Positions 11,722 through 23,431 of a stretch of 64,000 nucleotides of DNA are shown in pieces (within the stretch, counting starts at the first letter, position 1; each line of letters begins with the position of its first letter). The notes under the pieces were generated by a model. The model ran no database searches, was not told where the DNA came from, and was given only the letters and a program-made list of their open reading frames with translations. The translations under genes and the position numbers were made by a program. The DNA is from Neckera pumila. Taxonomy: Eukaryota; Streptophyta; Bryopsida; Hypnales; Neckeraceae. The stretch is from NCBI GenBank assembly GCA_963969595.1, contig OZ018410.1:25982913-26046912 (forward strand). The letters run 5' to 3'.

Positions 11722-12665
11722 CCCCTAAAGGACCAAGGCCTTTTTTCTGCCAAAAAGTACTCAAAACTGCCATTTCTATAGCAAAGAGTAAAAAAATTTG
11801 AATTTTTTTTTATTTTTTTTGCACATCTAATTGTAGGATCTTACACCTAACTATGGTATGAGAATGTGAGTATGAGAATGTGTGGAAAAAATTTCAAAAT
11901 TTTTGACCACATAGATTGCAAGATATCTACGTTTAAAGTGAAAAAAGCAAGTTTTTCAGCACATTGTGGAACTAGATTGTATGATTTTGAACATTTTTAA
12001 CTTAAATTTTTTGCACTATAGAGTTTTGAGCTTTATATTTTAATAATAGAAAATTGAGTTGAGAATCTAGGAGAAAAAGACTTTGAAAAAACTAAATTTT
12101 TTCATTACTAAAAAAATTGTTAAGTAGAGTGTAGGTACAAGATAGAAGGAAAATCTAATATATGACTATCTTTTATATAGAATTGAAGATCACTAATTCT
12201 AGTAGTGCGATTGTTCTAGCAAAAAAACTAAACCTTGAGGAACTTGTTTTTTTTTTGAAAAATTGTTAAAATTGCATTCAGAAATAAATCCTACAAATTA
12301 TTTTTTTCAGGAAGATGCTTTAAGTGCCCAAAAAACAAGATTGTCCATAACTTTCTCATAAAAAATCCAAGTGAAATGAATCAAAGCTTCTAGATAGACA
12401 AAAATATAATCTATAAGAAAGACAATTTAAAAAAATAAAAAATAAATTGCAAGTTTTTTTTTGTTGCCCCTCGTCTCCTATTTTCAGCTTATTTGGGCAT
12501 AACTCTTTTTCCCGGGCACGGATTGGAAAAAAATTATATCCCCACAAAGCGTAGCAATTTTTCTATCTTCCAAAAAACTTTTGGAAAATCACAACAAAAT
12601 TTCAGCCCATAGGTACCTGTCCAAAATCCGATTTGTCCCCCAAAGGGACAGTGGGCCTTTAGGGG
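11722..12665 (-). mobile_element. T-family TTAA element T2, complete, 944 bp
   Basis: TTAA (11718-11721) + CCCCTAAAGGACC at one end and GGGCCTTTAGGGG + TTAA (12666-12669) at the other. The interior is the reverse complement of T1/T5, including the GACAATCTTG.TTTTTGGG and AACTTGTAGGATT blocks and the subterminal hairpin GTCCC-TTTG-GGGGAC. Confidence 0.85.
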
Positions 12666-12669
12666 TTAA

Positions 12670-13507
12670 GTTGATGATTTACGTTGTATCAAAAAAGATG
12701 AATCGAACCTGTCTTTACAAGATTAAACTATGCCCTAGCATTTTCTAAAGCACACACACTTGCTAGTGGCGAGAGGTTTTGTTTCCCCCATCAAGCTAGA
12801 TGTTTCACAAAACTAAGCAACGGAATAAATTTTTTGAGCATATTCTTCAAGTTTTGAGATCTTTTCTCTGTTCCTTCCTATTACCTCTTTTTCCTTTTCT
12901 TTTTTCTTGTGCAACTTGAGGATTGAGTAGTTTTGAGTTCAAAGCGTCAATTTTGATATTTCTTCATGAAGCAACACGTGTTAAATCCGAAATTTGAAAC
13001 TCGACTCCAAAATGAAGTCTTGGTGCCCACTAATGTGGATTTTAGAAATATAAAACTTACTAAATTTTAATGAATGTGGCCATATATGACAATGATCTAT
13101 CTATATCACAAGGACATATTGCCATATTCAACCTTTTCAGACCAAAAAAAGAGGGGAAAAGAAAAAAATGAGCAAAGTATTTTGATTATGCCACCATATT
13201 TTCCACACCTAATGATATGTTGTGTGAAATTAATATGAAAAGAGGCAATATTGAACAATCATATATCTATACTAGCTTCATTTCCTTAGTGCCACACGGG
13301 CTATTATACTTGGGAGATCTTAATCATTAATGGAGATTTGTCAAAAGATACCTGATAGGCTTATCCTTATGAGGTATTATATTTTCACAATTATATAATT
13401 CTAAAATATACTAGGATATTGCCTATTATGAATTTACATAGAGGGGATATCCCTTAAAATAACATTGTTTCAGGGTCATATTTTTCTATAATAATTCATT
13501 ACATTTA
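12670..13507. other. No gene or classified element seen
   Basis: AT-rich unique-looking sequence. No terminus pair, splice-supported ORF or RNA gene is visible. Confidence 0.4.
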
Positions 13508-13906
13508 GGATAGACCCCTCCATTACCAACCACCGCCCCATCGTAATTTAATAGGATTTCTTAAATGCAAAAGAGGCTAGCACTCATTTCCAACCATTAA
13601 GTCTTGGTTGCCAACCATCAATTCCACCATTCTTGTCTCAACACATGTGCTTGGTTTGGAGTGCCAAAGTAAATAAGAAGTAGTCTCTTAAATGATTGGA
13701 ATTGAAAACTCTATACATTGGCCATAGATCAAAACCAACTTTTGGCTTTAAAAGTTTATAGTAATTATAGTTCAAGCAATAAAATTACCATTTTTTTGGA
13801 ATCTTCATCTTTTCTATAGATGCACCTCTGAAAATATTTATTTTACCTTGCACTACTCCAGATCATATTGGAATTGCTTATTCAGTCGGTTATGGGTGGT
13901 TCTACC
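13508..13906 (+). mobile_element. C-family TIR element C2, 399 bp
   Basis: The left end GGATAGACCCCTCCATTACC and right end GGTGGTTCTACC are inverted relatives of the C3 ends, and TTA flanks both sides (13505-13507, 13907-13909). The interior matches C1 (TTCCAACCATTAAG, CATTGGCCATAGATC, TATAGTAATTATAG). PIF/Harbinger-like by duplication length; no transposase. Confidence 0.65.
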
Positions 13907-13909
13907 TTA

Positions 13910-15060
13910 TGGGTTTTAATAACTTCTTCTAGGTTGTAGGAATGGGATTTTTGAACACTATGACTTATAGATTGAAATCTTTAATATTATAAAATATGAT
14001 GTTTAATCACAAAAGATTTAAACATTTGGAAGTTGAAAAACTATAGAAGAAACATTTCAATCTTTTGTCTGTATATCCAATCTAACCAAATCTAGAGTAC
14101 AAAGTGCTTTGGTAACTGTGATTTGCCAACTCTTCTATAATTTTTCTCTTTTAGATAATTTTGAAGCAGTTTATTTTCATTGTCCAATGTCTAAATTTAA
14201 GTTTCCTTGTAACTAAGCAAAGTACTTTCCAATGCACTTTCAATGATAAATTTTAAGATCCTAATTATAAATTGGTCAAAAGTTAGAAGTTCATTTAGAA
14301 AGGCAAATTCTAGAGTGCATTGAGGATGCTATGAGGCAATAAGTTGATTAGTGATAAGTTATACTCTGAATGCGCATATTAGAAACAACCTCTCCCTTTA
14401 GTTATTGACTTTCCTAATCATTTACTTCTACAAATATCTTTCCAAGCAACTTTGGACACGTGTCTTCTTATGCCTTAAAATTATTGGATTTATTTAATTA
14501 ATTCTTCTAGAAAACTTTGGTATGGGATATTTGGTCAAATCATCTAAAGGTCCTCCTTCCAATCTCCCAACCGATCTATTCAATATATAATAGACTAGTT
14601 TGAATGCGTGCCAAACATTGGCATACGATAGTTATAAGTGTTCATATGCATAATTCAAGTAAAATTGAGTCTCCTACCTAAGAAAATATATAATTTTAAG
14701 TGTTATTCATAGTTTCTTCTTAAATCATCGATTTTGGAAAAAATCTCTGACTTCTAACCTCAAACAACATGCCAAGCCCCTTTGGCTTGGTTTTGGAAAA
14801 ATCTTAGATAAAAAGTGACTTTTTCATTTGGAAGAAATGTTCACCATACTTGATCTACTCCTATAATGAATATGCTTTGTCAAGCATTGCATTTAGGCTG
14901 CAAAGCCAAAACCCTACTCATTATTTATTGTGGCCATTTGTTGACCCTATAAACTTTAGTCATATATTCACCCTGTGCCATACTTCAAGGAGATTTTTGA
15001 TTCTCCCTTGTACTTCATGCTAGGCAAGTGAATGTTGTTCAAAGATTAAAGGAAAAGACT
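13910..15060. other. No gene or classified element seen
   Basis: AT-rich sequence with only short chance ORFs and no recognised terminus. Confidence 0.4.
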
Positions 15061-15069
15061 CCAAATGTA

Positions 15070-15296
15070 TGCTAATCATAAAATATGATTGGAGAGAATG
15101 TTTTGTTATTCCTATGTATAGGATATAAAAGTAGTTTGATCCAATTCACACAAAGTAGGTAAAAACTACCTTTGATCATGTGCATAGGACATAAAAGAAG
15201 TCAAAACAAAACAAAGTGCTAATATGCACTTTGACTCATGCGTAGGATATAAATATAAAATTAAGTAAGCATTTTAATTTGTGCTTACTTTTCATG
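15070..15296. repeat. Tandem array of about 60-bp units, each with its own hairpin
   Basis: Three units begin TAGGAYATAAA (15119, 15185, 15243) and end in a stem-loop followed by TCATG. The stems differ in sequence: CAAAGTAG/CTACCTTTG (one bulge), CAAAGTGC/GCACTTTG (perfect), AAGTAAGC/GCTTACTT (perfect). A fourth stem, CTAATCATA/TATGATTGG, precedes them near 15072-15092. Structure is retained while stem sequence changes. Confidence 0.6.
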
Positions 15297-15385
15297 AAAA
15301 GATAATATAGCGATGATTGGAAAAAATTTGTGAATAGACCAAAAAATATTACTTTGTGGTTGAAGTCTTTTCAAGTTTAGGATAA

Positions 15386-16314
15386 CCTCTAAAGTTCCGT
15401 GACTATTGATTTTCACTGAAAATGCTCAAAAATTGCCATTTTTAGAACAATTACCAAATATTTGGAAAAAAAGTTATTTTGACACATGTAACTATAGGAT
15501 CTTGTATTACACTAGTTTGAGAAGATGTGAAAGAAATTTCAGAAATTTCCACCATGTAGATATAAGCATTTGAATTGACAAAAATCTTTTTTTTCCCTGC
15601 AAAAAATTGAGCAGTTGCACTTCACAAGGTCACATTTGTATGAAAAAATGTCTTAAATGGTGGTAACTCTTTGGATTCATTATCCAAGGCAAGTTGACTA
15701 CATACTTAAAAAATTTCACATCATTTGGAATTGTACAACATATAGGAAACAAATAGTAACTAGACAGCAATAGAAAATGATTCAAAATAGTAAATTCTTG
15801 AGAATTTAATTATGGAACTGAAAAATGCCAATCCCAATGGCTGAAATGTCGTAATAAACAATCTACACCTTCTGATTTTAATTTTTTCAAAAAATATTGA
15901 AATTTGAGGAAGATAAAGGACTTCAAACTTTATTTTAGAGTAGAGAATCTATAACTACCCGCAAATAAAAAATCTTCATAACTTTTGATTCATTGGTCAA
16001 AATAGAATCATTTAAAGTTTTCAACTGATATATAACTCTAGAAAACCAATTTCAAATTTTTATTTTTGAAAAAAGTGATTTTTCTAATCTACTCGGAGTC
16101 TCGGACTGCCCAGTTATGAAAAAAAGTAACATATTAGGCCATAACTTTTGACTCATGCTTCCAAATGTCATGAAATTTAGTGCATATGAAAGACATTCCT
16201 TGCCCCCACCTTCTATTAAAATTTGTGCCAAAAATATAGAAATCTCCGGTCACACGTACCTGTCCAAAATCTCTATATAGCCAAAAAACGCATGTTCACT
16301 TGGTCCTTTAGGAG
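15386..16314 (-). mobile_element. T-family element T3 with ATAA duplication, 929 bp
   Basis: The ends CCTCTAAAGTTCC and GGTCCTTTAGGAG are T-type termini. The flanks are ATAA at 15382-15385 and ATAA at 16315-16318, a direct rather than mirror-image repeat. That is what a 4-bp target duplication at a non-canonical site would give. The interior belongs to the same subfamily as T6 (contains the GGACTGCCC block). Confidence 0.75.
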
Positions 16315-16722
16315 ATAATAAGTATCCCCACAATTGTACTCCTAAATGCCATACAATTGTACAAATTTTGCATTGATAAGCATGATTTGCTAACACGTTT
16401 GTAATTTTTTTTTAGTGTGCTTTTAAAGCGGATTATTTTCATTGTTTAATGTCTAAATTTAATATTTCTTGTACCTACTCAAAATACTTTTGAATGAGCT
16501 TCCAATGATAAAAAATCTCAAGTTCTAATTATAAAGTGGTTGAAGAAGTTTATTTGGAAGAGCAACATACCGGCCATGGAGAAATGACCCCCTCTTTGCC
16601 CCAGCCAAGGATAATTGTAAAAAATTGCCCCCTATTTTGAGCCGCATTTTATATTTCATCACCTCTTACATTTAATTTGGAGCCTCTAATTGCAAGCATG
16701 AATTCAAAATTCTTGATTTTAA

Positions 16723-17649
16723 CCCCTAAAGTCCCATTGTCCCCTCGGGAGACAAATCAGATTTTGGGCAGGTACCTACAAGCTCAATTTTTAGTGAAAC
16801 TTTTTGAAACTTTTTCATAGATAGAAAAAACTGATTAGCTTCGTGGGAATATAATTTTTATTTCAATTGGTTCCCGGGAGCAAAAGTTAGACCACAAAAA
16901 ACCTCAAACTGAACTTGGCGGGGCAGCACAATTTTTTTGGCAAAAAGTCAAAATAAATTTTTATTTATTTTTCTCTGAAACTTTATATTTTTGTCTACAT
17001 GTGAAGCTTTGATTCATTTTATTTGGATTGACAATCAGCAAATTATGGACAATCTTGATTTTTGGGCAATCTAAGCATCTTTTTGAAAAAATAACTTGTA
17101 GGATTCATTTCTGAATGCAATTTTTACAATTTTTTACAATTTTTTTTTTTAAGAATGTTGTATTTGCTTGATAAAACAATCTCACCATTGGAATTATTGT
17201 ATTTCAATCCCATCTAAGAGCTATTTTAGATCTAGTTGTTTTTTTCAATCTTGGACTTATTTCTACTTAACAATTTTTTAAAGAATGAAAACCAAGTGTG
17301 TGTTTTTTTTTTTTTTTTTTTTGTAGACTTTCAACTTACATCTTCAATATAAAAAACTTTAAATTCAAAGTCTGTAGTGCAAAAGGTTTCCACAAATGGC
17401 GGTCAAAGTCATCTGAAATTGCAGATCAGTGTTCAAAAATATATTTTTTTTCAACTTTGAATGCTAATATCTTCCAATCTATACGGTCAAATTTCATGAA
17501 ATTTTTACCACATGATCTTTGACAAGTGAACTACAAGATCCTATAGTTAGATTCTAAGAAAATATTTTTGGTGTGTTTTTGGGCGACCGCAGCCAAAATG
17601 GCAATTTTGAGTGGTTTTTGATATAAAAATGGCTTTGGGACTTTAGAGG
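16723..17649 (+). mobile_element. T-family TTAA element T4, complete, 927 bp
   Basis: TTAA (16719-16722) + CCCCTAAAGTCCC and GGGACTTTAGAGG + TTAA (17650-17653). It has the subterminal hairpin TTGTCCCCTCGGGAGACAA and all core internal blocks in + orientation. A run of about 20 T (17308-17327) interrupts the interior. Confidence 0.85.
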
Positions 17650-17899
17650 TTAATATGTGCATAACATTCAGTAGCCTTCAAAGAGGCTGCCTTTCCCTTT
17701 CTGGACTCCTCATCCACGAAATTCATCTTCAAATTAATCTCAACTTAGGTGCTAGGATAGTGGCAGTACATTATATTTTGTTTTTTTTCTTTTGTTATTT
17801 TTGGACCAAACATACAAATCAACAAATATTTGTAGAAAAAGATGTTGGCAAAGAATCCAATGAATAATGCATAACAACCATTTGTCATCAATAACATAC

Positions 17900-18519
17900 T
17901 TTGGGTTTTCAAGTGAAAAGACAATATTATATATACACATGGGGTAGTAGGAGGTAGATAAAGGATAAATAAATTCGAATTTGTAGTTTCTCAAGCACTC
18001 ATAGTTAAGTCAAAAACAAAAAATTGTGTTAAAAGTAGAATTTCAGACCTCATTTAAGCATAGTAAAATAACTTTTCTCAAAAAACTTTGAACTTAAAAA
18101 AGTTGGGGAATGAAGATAAGTTTCACCTCTAAAAATCCGTTTGGCATTTTGAATCTCTAGTAAAAAGTTATGGACAAATTTGAGAGAGAGGTTGGAATGG
18201 ACATTTTCTTTAACATTTAAAAAAATCCTCTCTCTACATTTGTCCATAACTTTTGATTAGAGATTCAAAATTCCAAAAGGATTTTTGGATGTGAAACTTA
18301 TCTTCATTCACCACCTTTTTTTAGTTCAAAGTTTTTTGAGAAAAGTTATTTTACTATGTCTAAATGAGGTCTGAAATTCTACTTTTAACACAATTCTTGC
18401 CTTAACTATGAGTGCTTGAGAAACTACAAGTTCAAATTTATTTATCCCACATGGGTTGTTCTACCTTCTACCACCCCATGTGTATATATAGAGTTGTCTT
18501 TTCAATTGAAAACACAAAA
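17900..18519. repeat. Long foldback element, arms about 290 bp
   Basis: The sequence from about 17900 to 18195 recurs as its reverse complement from about 18225 to 18519; for example AGTAGAATTTCAGACCTCAT pairs with ATGAGGTCTGAAATTCTACT. The apex is AATTTGAGAGAGAGG / CCTCTCTCTACATTTG with a loop of roughly 35 bases. The flanks AACATACTT and AACATGAAT resemble a decayed 9-bp duplication, as for Mutator-type elements, but only 6 of 9 match. A transcript would form a very long hairpin. Confidence 0.75.
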
Positions 18520-18743
18520 CATGAATGACAATTACATCCAATTGATGTAATTCAAGCATTGAGATAATTGATCTCTATAAATTGATTGCCATTTTGAATA
18601 AGTTTGCTATTTTATTTACAGCTTTAATTCAAAGTACTCAATTTGTTGTTAACCCCAATGTGCAGCTGCGACCTTATAATTGACTCAGACCCCTTCCTGT
18701 GTTCTGACAAGTTTCGCCAAGTGTCCTTGTAGTTACTGATTTG

Positions 18744-18802
18744 GTGTGGAATATACCACACCATTTCATCCCTCAGATGAAATGATATGGTATATTCCAC
18801 AT
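18744..18802 (-). repeat. 59-base near-perfect hairpin
   Basis: The arms 18744-18770 (starting GTGTGGAATATACCACACC) and 18776-18802 (GATATGGTATATTCCACATC at the end) pair over about 26 bases around a 5-base loop CCTCA. The two internal differences are C/A mismatches if + is transcribed but become G-U pairs in a - strand RNA, so the - transcript would be almost fully paired. Confidence 0.6.
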
Positions 18803-19799
18803 CATTCCGTCCAGGGAAGGCAGTTGCAGTGTGAATGCTACTGAATGTAATGTGTTGCAAATAGAAAAATTCCAATATTTTTTGAAGGGATAAACTACGG
18901 GGCAATGAGGGGGCAATTCGCCCTGCCCCAGTATCCCGGTCCCATTAGAGAGACTCTTATTACATGGCAACAAGCAGAAAATCCAAAAAAAGATCAAATG
19001 GGGATATCAATCCTAACTTAGTTGTCTGCCGAACCGAGAAAGGCATTAGATTTTATTCCTTGCAAAAGAATACACCAATTTTAGAACTGAACTAACATGG
19101 TTTATCACAAGAGTATTTCACTTACTAATTATTCTATACTAGCTTGTGTAGACCATTGTATTATAAAGTAATAATTACTTTATAGAACTTATACAATTGA
19201 AGAGAAACCTTCGTCAAAACTTCTAGGTAATTTAGTGATAAAAGCTTATTTAGAAGAATTCTAAACAGTTTATCACCGTTTTCCTCCATCAGATCAACTC
19301 CTTCATTCATGTTTAGATGCCCAAAACTACTTCGAAATACTTGTCATCAAAACAAGGTTAAAATTTTCATCAATATTTGTTTAACAAATCAACCATAGGA
19401 TCCTTTCATTGACCTATTCAAGCACATTGTTCGAAAACTTTTGAGTAAATATCCGCATTAATTGCAAGTTCACTGAGCCTAAATTTCAAAATGTAGGCAT
19501 TTCTAGCCCTATCAAAAGGTGAAGTTTTGTTTTTCAGCATTTTTAGAAAAAACATGTATGTCCTATAACTTGCACATATTGTCAATATGTTGAAAAATGA
19601 ATTGAAAACATATGTAAACCTTTTTAACCAAACAAACTTTCAGATTCATTTTAAAAAAAATTGTAAAGTGGAAGGTGTTATTGAATGAAAGATAAAACTA
19701 ATATGCTAATAAGTTTTGGAAGAACTTGAGGATCTGAAGTCCTTAACATCTTCCTTGATTTCATCTCAATTGCTTTAGTAGCACTGTTTGTTTTTTAAT
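18803..19799. other. No gene or classified element seen
   Basis: AT-rich sequence with no terminus pair or supported ORF. Confidence 0.4.
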
Positions 19800-20589
19800 T
19801 TAACCCCTAAATGCCCAAGGCACCAAATTTTGGTATTGACAATACTTTGAAGTGAAATAAAATCTAACTAAGTTGCTATGTTTTGTAGTTTATATTTTTG
19901 AAAAAATCCTTTTTTTGAACTATAGTTTTAGCATCAAAAATCTGATTTTGAAAATGATTGATTATAAAAAAATTTATTCAAGATTTTGTGCAAGGGTGTC
20001 CATTGCAATCTTGATATTCCGTATTGTTGAGGGCTCTTGGAAATGAGCCTCAAATCCACTAGATCTTGAAGAAAAAATCACATTAGAAATTCATTTAAAA
20101 AATTGTAGAATAGATTTAGAAAAGCCATAAATTGATTAGGGTTATGCATGTTAGGTCCTTTAATCTCATGTTTTTTTTAATGACCAAATTTTGAGATTTG
20201 ACATGTGAAAAGATGATTGAAAGACTTCAATTCACTTTCGCAGTTTTAAGACCCTCATAATCAATCATTATAATCTTTCAATCCATAAGTAGTATTGTTG
20301 TATTTTCATATTCTATGTGATCTCTAACATGTCTAGTTTTTTTTGTTTTTTTTTAAACAAATGAAACGGGTTATTACAAAGGAATTACAAACATATCATT
20401 ACAAAGGAATAAAATGTAAGCCCACCAGCTACACGTGATACAACAAATGAAACAAAGACAAACAAACCAACAACAGTAACAAACAAGACTGGCAAAGGTA
20501 GAGCAAGCAACTCCAAGGTGCAACACTGAGAGAGGCCGCGGGTCTTCTCAAGGCTGACCGCAAGCACGACGCCAACCACACCAGATGGA

Positions 20590-20886
20590 AGAAGATGAAT
20601 CATGCGTTTAGGCCAATGGCAACCCGGCTTGGTAGTCCCACCTCCATCCTCGCAAAAAGGTTGAATCTGCATCTTCTCTTGATGAAGCAATCAAGGAGCT
20701 TGCGCTTGGTTTCTGGGGACCTTTGCTTATTGTTGTAGATGTTTGCCCATTCAACCCTCCCGTAGTCAATGATTCTACTCCAAATATGCTGGAGCAGGCA
20801 CTCTAGTGACCAAAGAATCGAGTTGAACATCATACCCTTCATTTGGATCCAAAGAGTCCAAAGGACCATCGTTCGGGCCCTCCAAC
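20590..20886 (-). pseudogene. LINE ORF2 C-terminus (after CACTA insertion)
   Basis: The - strand reading continues the zf-RVT region across the CACTA insertion, with ARTMVLWTLWIQMKGMMFNS then HIWSRIIDYGRVEW, the usual tail of plant LINE ORF2 (LWxxWxxRNxxxF ... IxDYGRVxW). It ends soon after at about 20600. Continuity with 23429 onward confirms the CACTA element is a secondary insertion. Confidence 0.75.
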
Positions 20887-20940
20887 CACTATAAAAAACT
20901 GATGTTTTTTTTATGTTAGAAAAAATATGATACCGCATTA

Positions 20941-21072
20941 TACTAGTAGAAAATCGGGCCCGATCTGTTGTTTTGGTCACGTTGATCATCAACAGATTCT
21001 TGTTCATGAACAAAAATCTGTTGATGATCAACGTGACCAAAACAACAGATCGGGCCCGGTTTTCTACTAGTG
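20941..21072. mobile_element. 132-bp palindromic CACTA MITE, copy 1
   Basis: The ends are TACTAGTAGAAAA and TTTTCTACTAGTG, flanked by TTA on both sides (20938-20940, 21073-21075). The two halves are reverse complements over nearly the whole length, meeting near TTGTTCATGAACAA. The right end reads CACTAGTAGAAAA inward, a classic CACTA terminus. It is nearly identical in sequence and identical in length to 34129-34260. Confidence 0.85.
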
Positions 21073-21814
21073 TTAGTTCTGAAGCAAAAAAAATCTGTGT
21101 TGATGTCTCACAAAATTTGTCAAAACAGACATGCCAAAAAACGTGCTCTTTTAGGCACAAAACGTGCATATTTTGGGCTTGATTTTTGAGGATGTGCTTG
21201 AGGGGGTGGCTTGTGGACAACACGTCACCTCCACGTCACCAAGTCATCAACGGGCAATGCCACGTCAATTTTTTTCATCCAAATCCTTTATGACATGGCT
21301 TGTGACGTGGACCCACTAAAAGTATGACTTAGCATATCTTGTCAGCACATTTTCATGCCATTTAATTTAATTTTTTTTTTTTTTGAAACGTCAATTATTT
21401 AGATGTCTAGATAGACATTTATTGAAACATCTATTGCTGCATACTGTATCCATAAATCAAGGTCAATAGAAAATAATTATTTAAAAACAAATAAAAAATA
21501 AAAATAAATAAACAAGATCAATTGTTGAATTCAACAAGAAATAAAAAAAAACTTACCATTTACCATCAGAAAGATTTTTGATGGCCAAATGAAAGAGTTA
21601 CTTTATTGAAAATTTTGTAAGAATGGAGGGTTGAGAGGTCCTATTTATATCCATTATCAATACGGGAACTTGACCATTGTAACTCTCAACGTTGTTTCAA
21701 ATGTCTAGGCGTTGTTGCAAACATCTAGATGTTATTTCAGACATCTTCATGTTGTTTCAGACATCTAAACCATGTTGTTTCACACATTTTACATTGAACA
21801 CAATTCTTATTTAA

Positions 21815-22747
21815 CCCCTAAAGGACCAAGTGTCCGTTCAATGGACAAGTCGGATTTCAGGCAGGTACCTACGGGCTGAATTTTTGTCCTAATCTTTTGA
21901 AACTTTTTTGAAAATAGAAAAATTGATAAGCTTCATAGGAATATAATTTATTTTTCAATCGGTGCTCGGAAAAAAAAGTTATGCCCAAATAAGCTCAAAA
22001 CAGGGGAGAGCGGGCAGCAAAAAAAATTTGTAATTTTTATTTATTTTTTATTTATTTATTTATTATTTTTTTATTTTACATAGATTATATTTTTATCTAT
22101 TTGGAAAGCTTTGATTCATTCCATTTGGATTTGTTATGAGAAAGTTATAGACAATCTTATTTTTTGGGCACTTAGAGCATCTTCCTGAAAAAAAATAACT
22201 TGTAGGATTCATTTCTGAATGCAATTTTTACAATTTTTCAAAAAAAGAAGTTCTATGTGGTTTATTTTGTTTGCAAAACAATCTCACCATTGGGATTAGT
22301 GCATTTTAATTCCATATAAAAGATATTAACATTTTAGATTTTCCTTCTATCTTGTACATACTTCTATATAGCAATTTTTTTAATAATGAAAATTAAGTTT
22401 TTTTTATTTGATTTTTTTTTGCTAGACTTTCAACTCAATTCTCCACTATAAAGATTTAAAACTCAAGACTCTATAGTGCAAAAGTTTAAAGTTAAAAATG
22501 TTCAAAGTCAAAAAATCTAGTCCCACAATGTGTTGAAAAACTTGTTTTTTGCACTTTAAACACAAATATCTTGCAATCAGTGTGGTCAAAAATTCTAAAT
22601 TTTTTTCACACATTGTCATACTAGTTAGGTATAAGATCCTATGGGTAGATGTAAAATAAAAGAATTTTCAAATTTTTTTATTGTTTGCTATAGAAATGGC
22701 AATTTTGAGTGTTTTTTGGCCCAAAAAAGGCTCTGGTCCTTTAGGGG
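21815..22747 (+). mobile_element. T-family TTAA element T5, complete, 933 bp
   Basis: TTAA (21811-21814) + CCCCTAAAGGACCA and TGGTCCTTTAGGGG + TTAA (22748-22751): a perfect 14-bp TIR. It has the full set of family blocks, starting with the subterminal GTCCGTTCAATGGAC hairpin and GGCAGGTACCTAC. It lies inside the CACTA element and is therefore the innermost layer of the nest. Confidence 0.9.
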
Positions 22748-23431
22748 TTAAAAGATCTCATATAGATTGTCAATCTTCCTACCACCCTACTTGTATAAAG
22801 AGTTCTTTTTTCATCTATATTGCACATCCATTGCCCTTTTTTTGCAAAGCATGCCATGTGGCTGCCCATTTCCTAAAATTCTCACATTTGGGTAGCATTC
22901 TATCATAGAGCATAGTAATTTTTATTGATTTTACCATAGTAAAAATGGGTCTGCTTGCTGACGTGATGCCACATTTAAATACTACTAGACTTTCAACTAA
23001 ATTCTAGACAAAAAGATAAAACATCTCTAGATAATATCATATGGAGATCTCCATATGTTTATATAGATATTTGGATGCTTTGTATAGATCTTTAGATGAT
23101 TTACATGATCTCCCAATGATTATCTCATGATGTTTTTTCTTCCAATGTTAATTCTGGACTCTTCAAAAGTCCAAAAGTAGTTAAATGTGGCATCGTGGCA
23201 ATCTATGTTTTTTTGGACGTTCCAAAAAACGTGGTGATATTTTTGTTGACATTCATTTTGACATGCCCATGCTGACATGGACCCATCTGGCCTTCTTCCA
23301 GGTGCTTGTTTGCATGGAGATCACGCAAAATTTCACTTCTGCGACCCAGACAGCTAGACCCTAAACGTCAAAAAAAACATGGAGTGTTTTTTGCTAGACG
23401 ATCCTAAAAATGTGTCTTTCTTATTGTGAAC

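Larger units (their letters stand above)
20887..23428. mobile_element. CACTA (En/Spm) element nested in the LINE, 2542 bp
   Basis: The left end CACTATAAAAAACTGATG and right end TCTTTCTTATTGTG (reverse complement CACAATAAGAAAGA) are matching termini flanked by AAC on both sides (20884-20886, 23429-23431). Subterminal regions carry repeats of an AGACATCTA/AGATGTCTA type shared with the element at 30841. No transposase ORF is seen. It contains a palindromic MITE and T5. The terminal CACTA is decayed to CACAA on the right. Confidence 0.75.

Noticed and set aside
20600..21223. A 207-codon minus-strand ORF as a gene
   Set aside because: It is a chance fusion of CACTA/MITE sequence with the LINE ORF2 tail.
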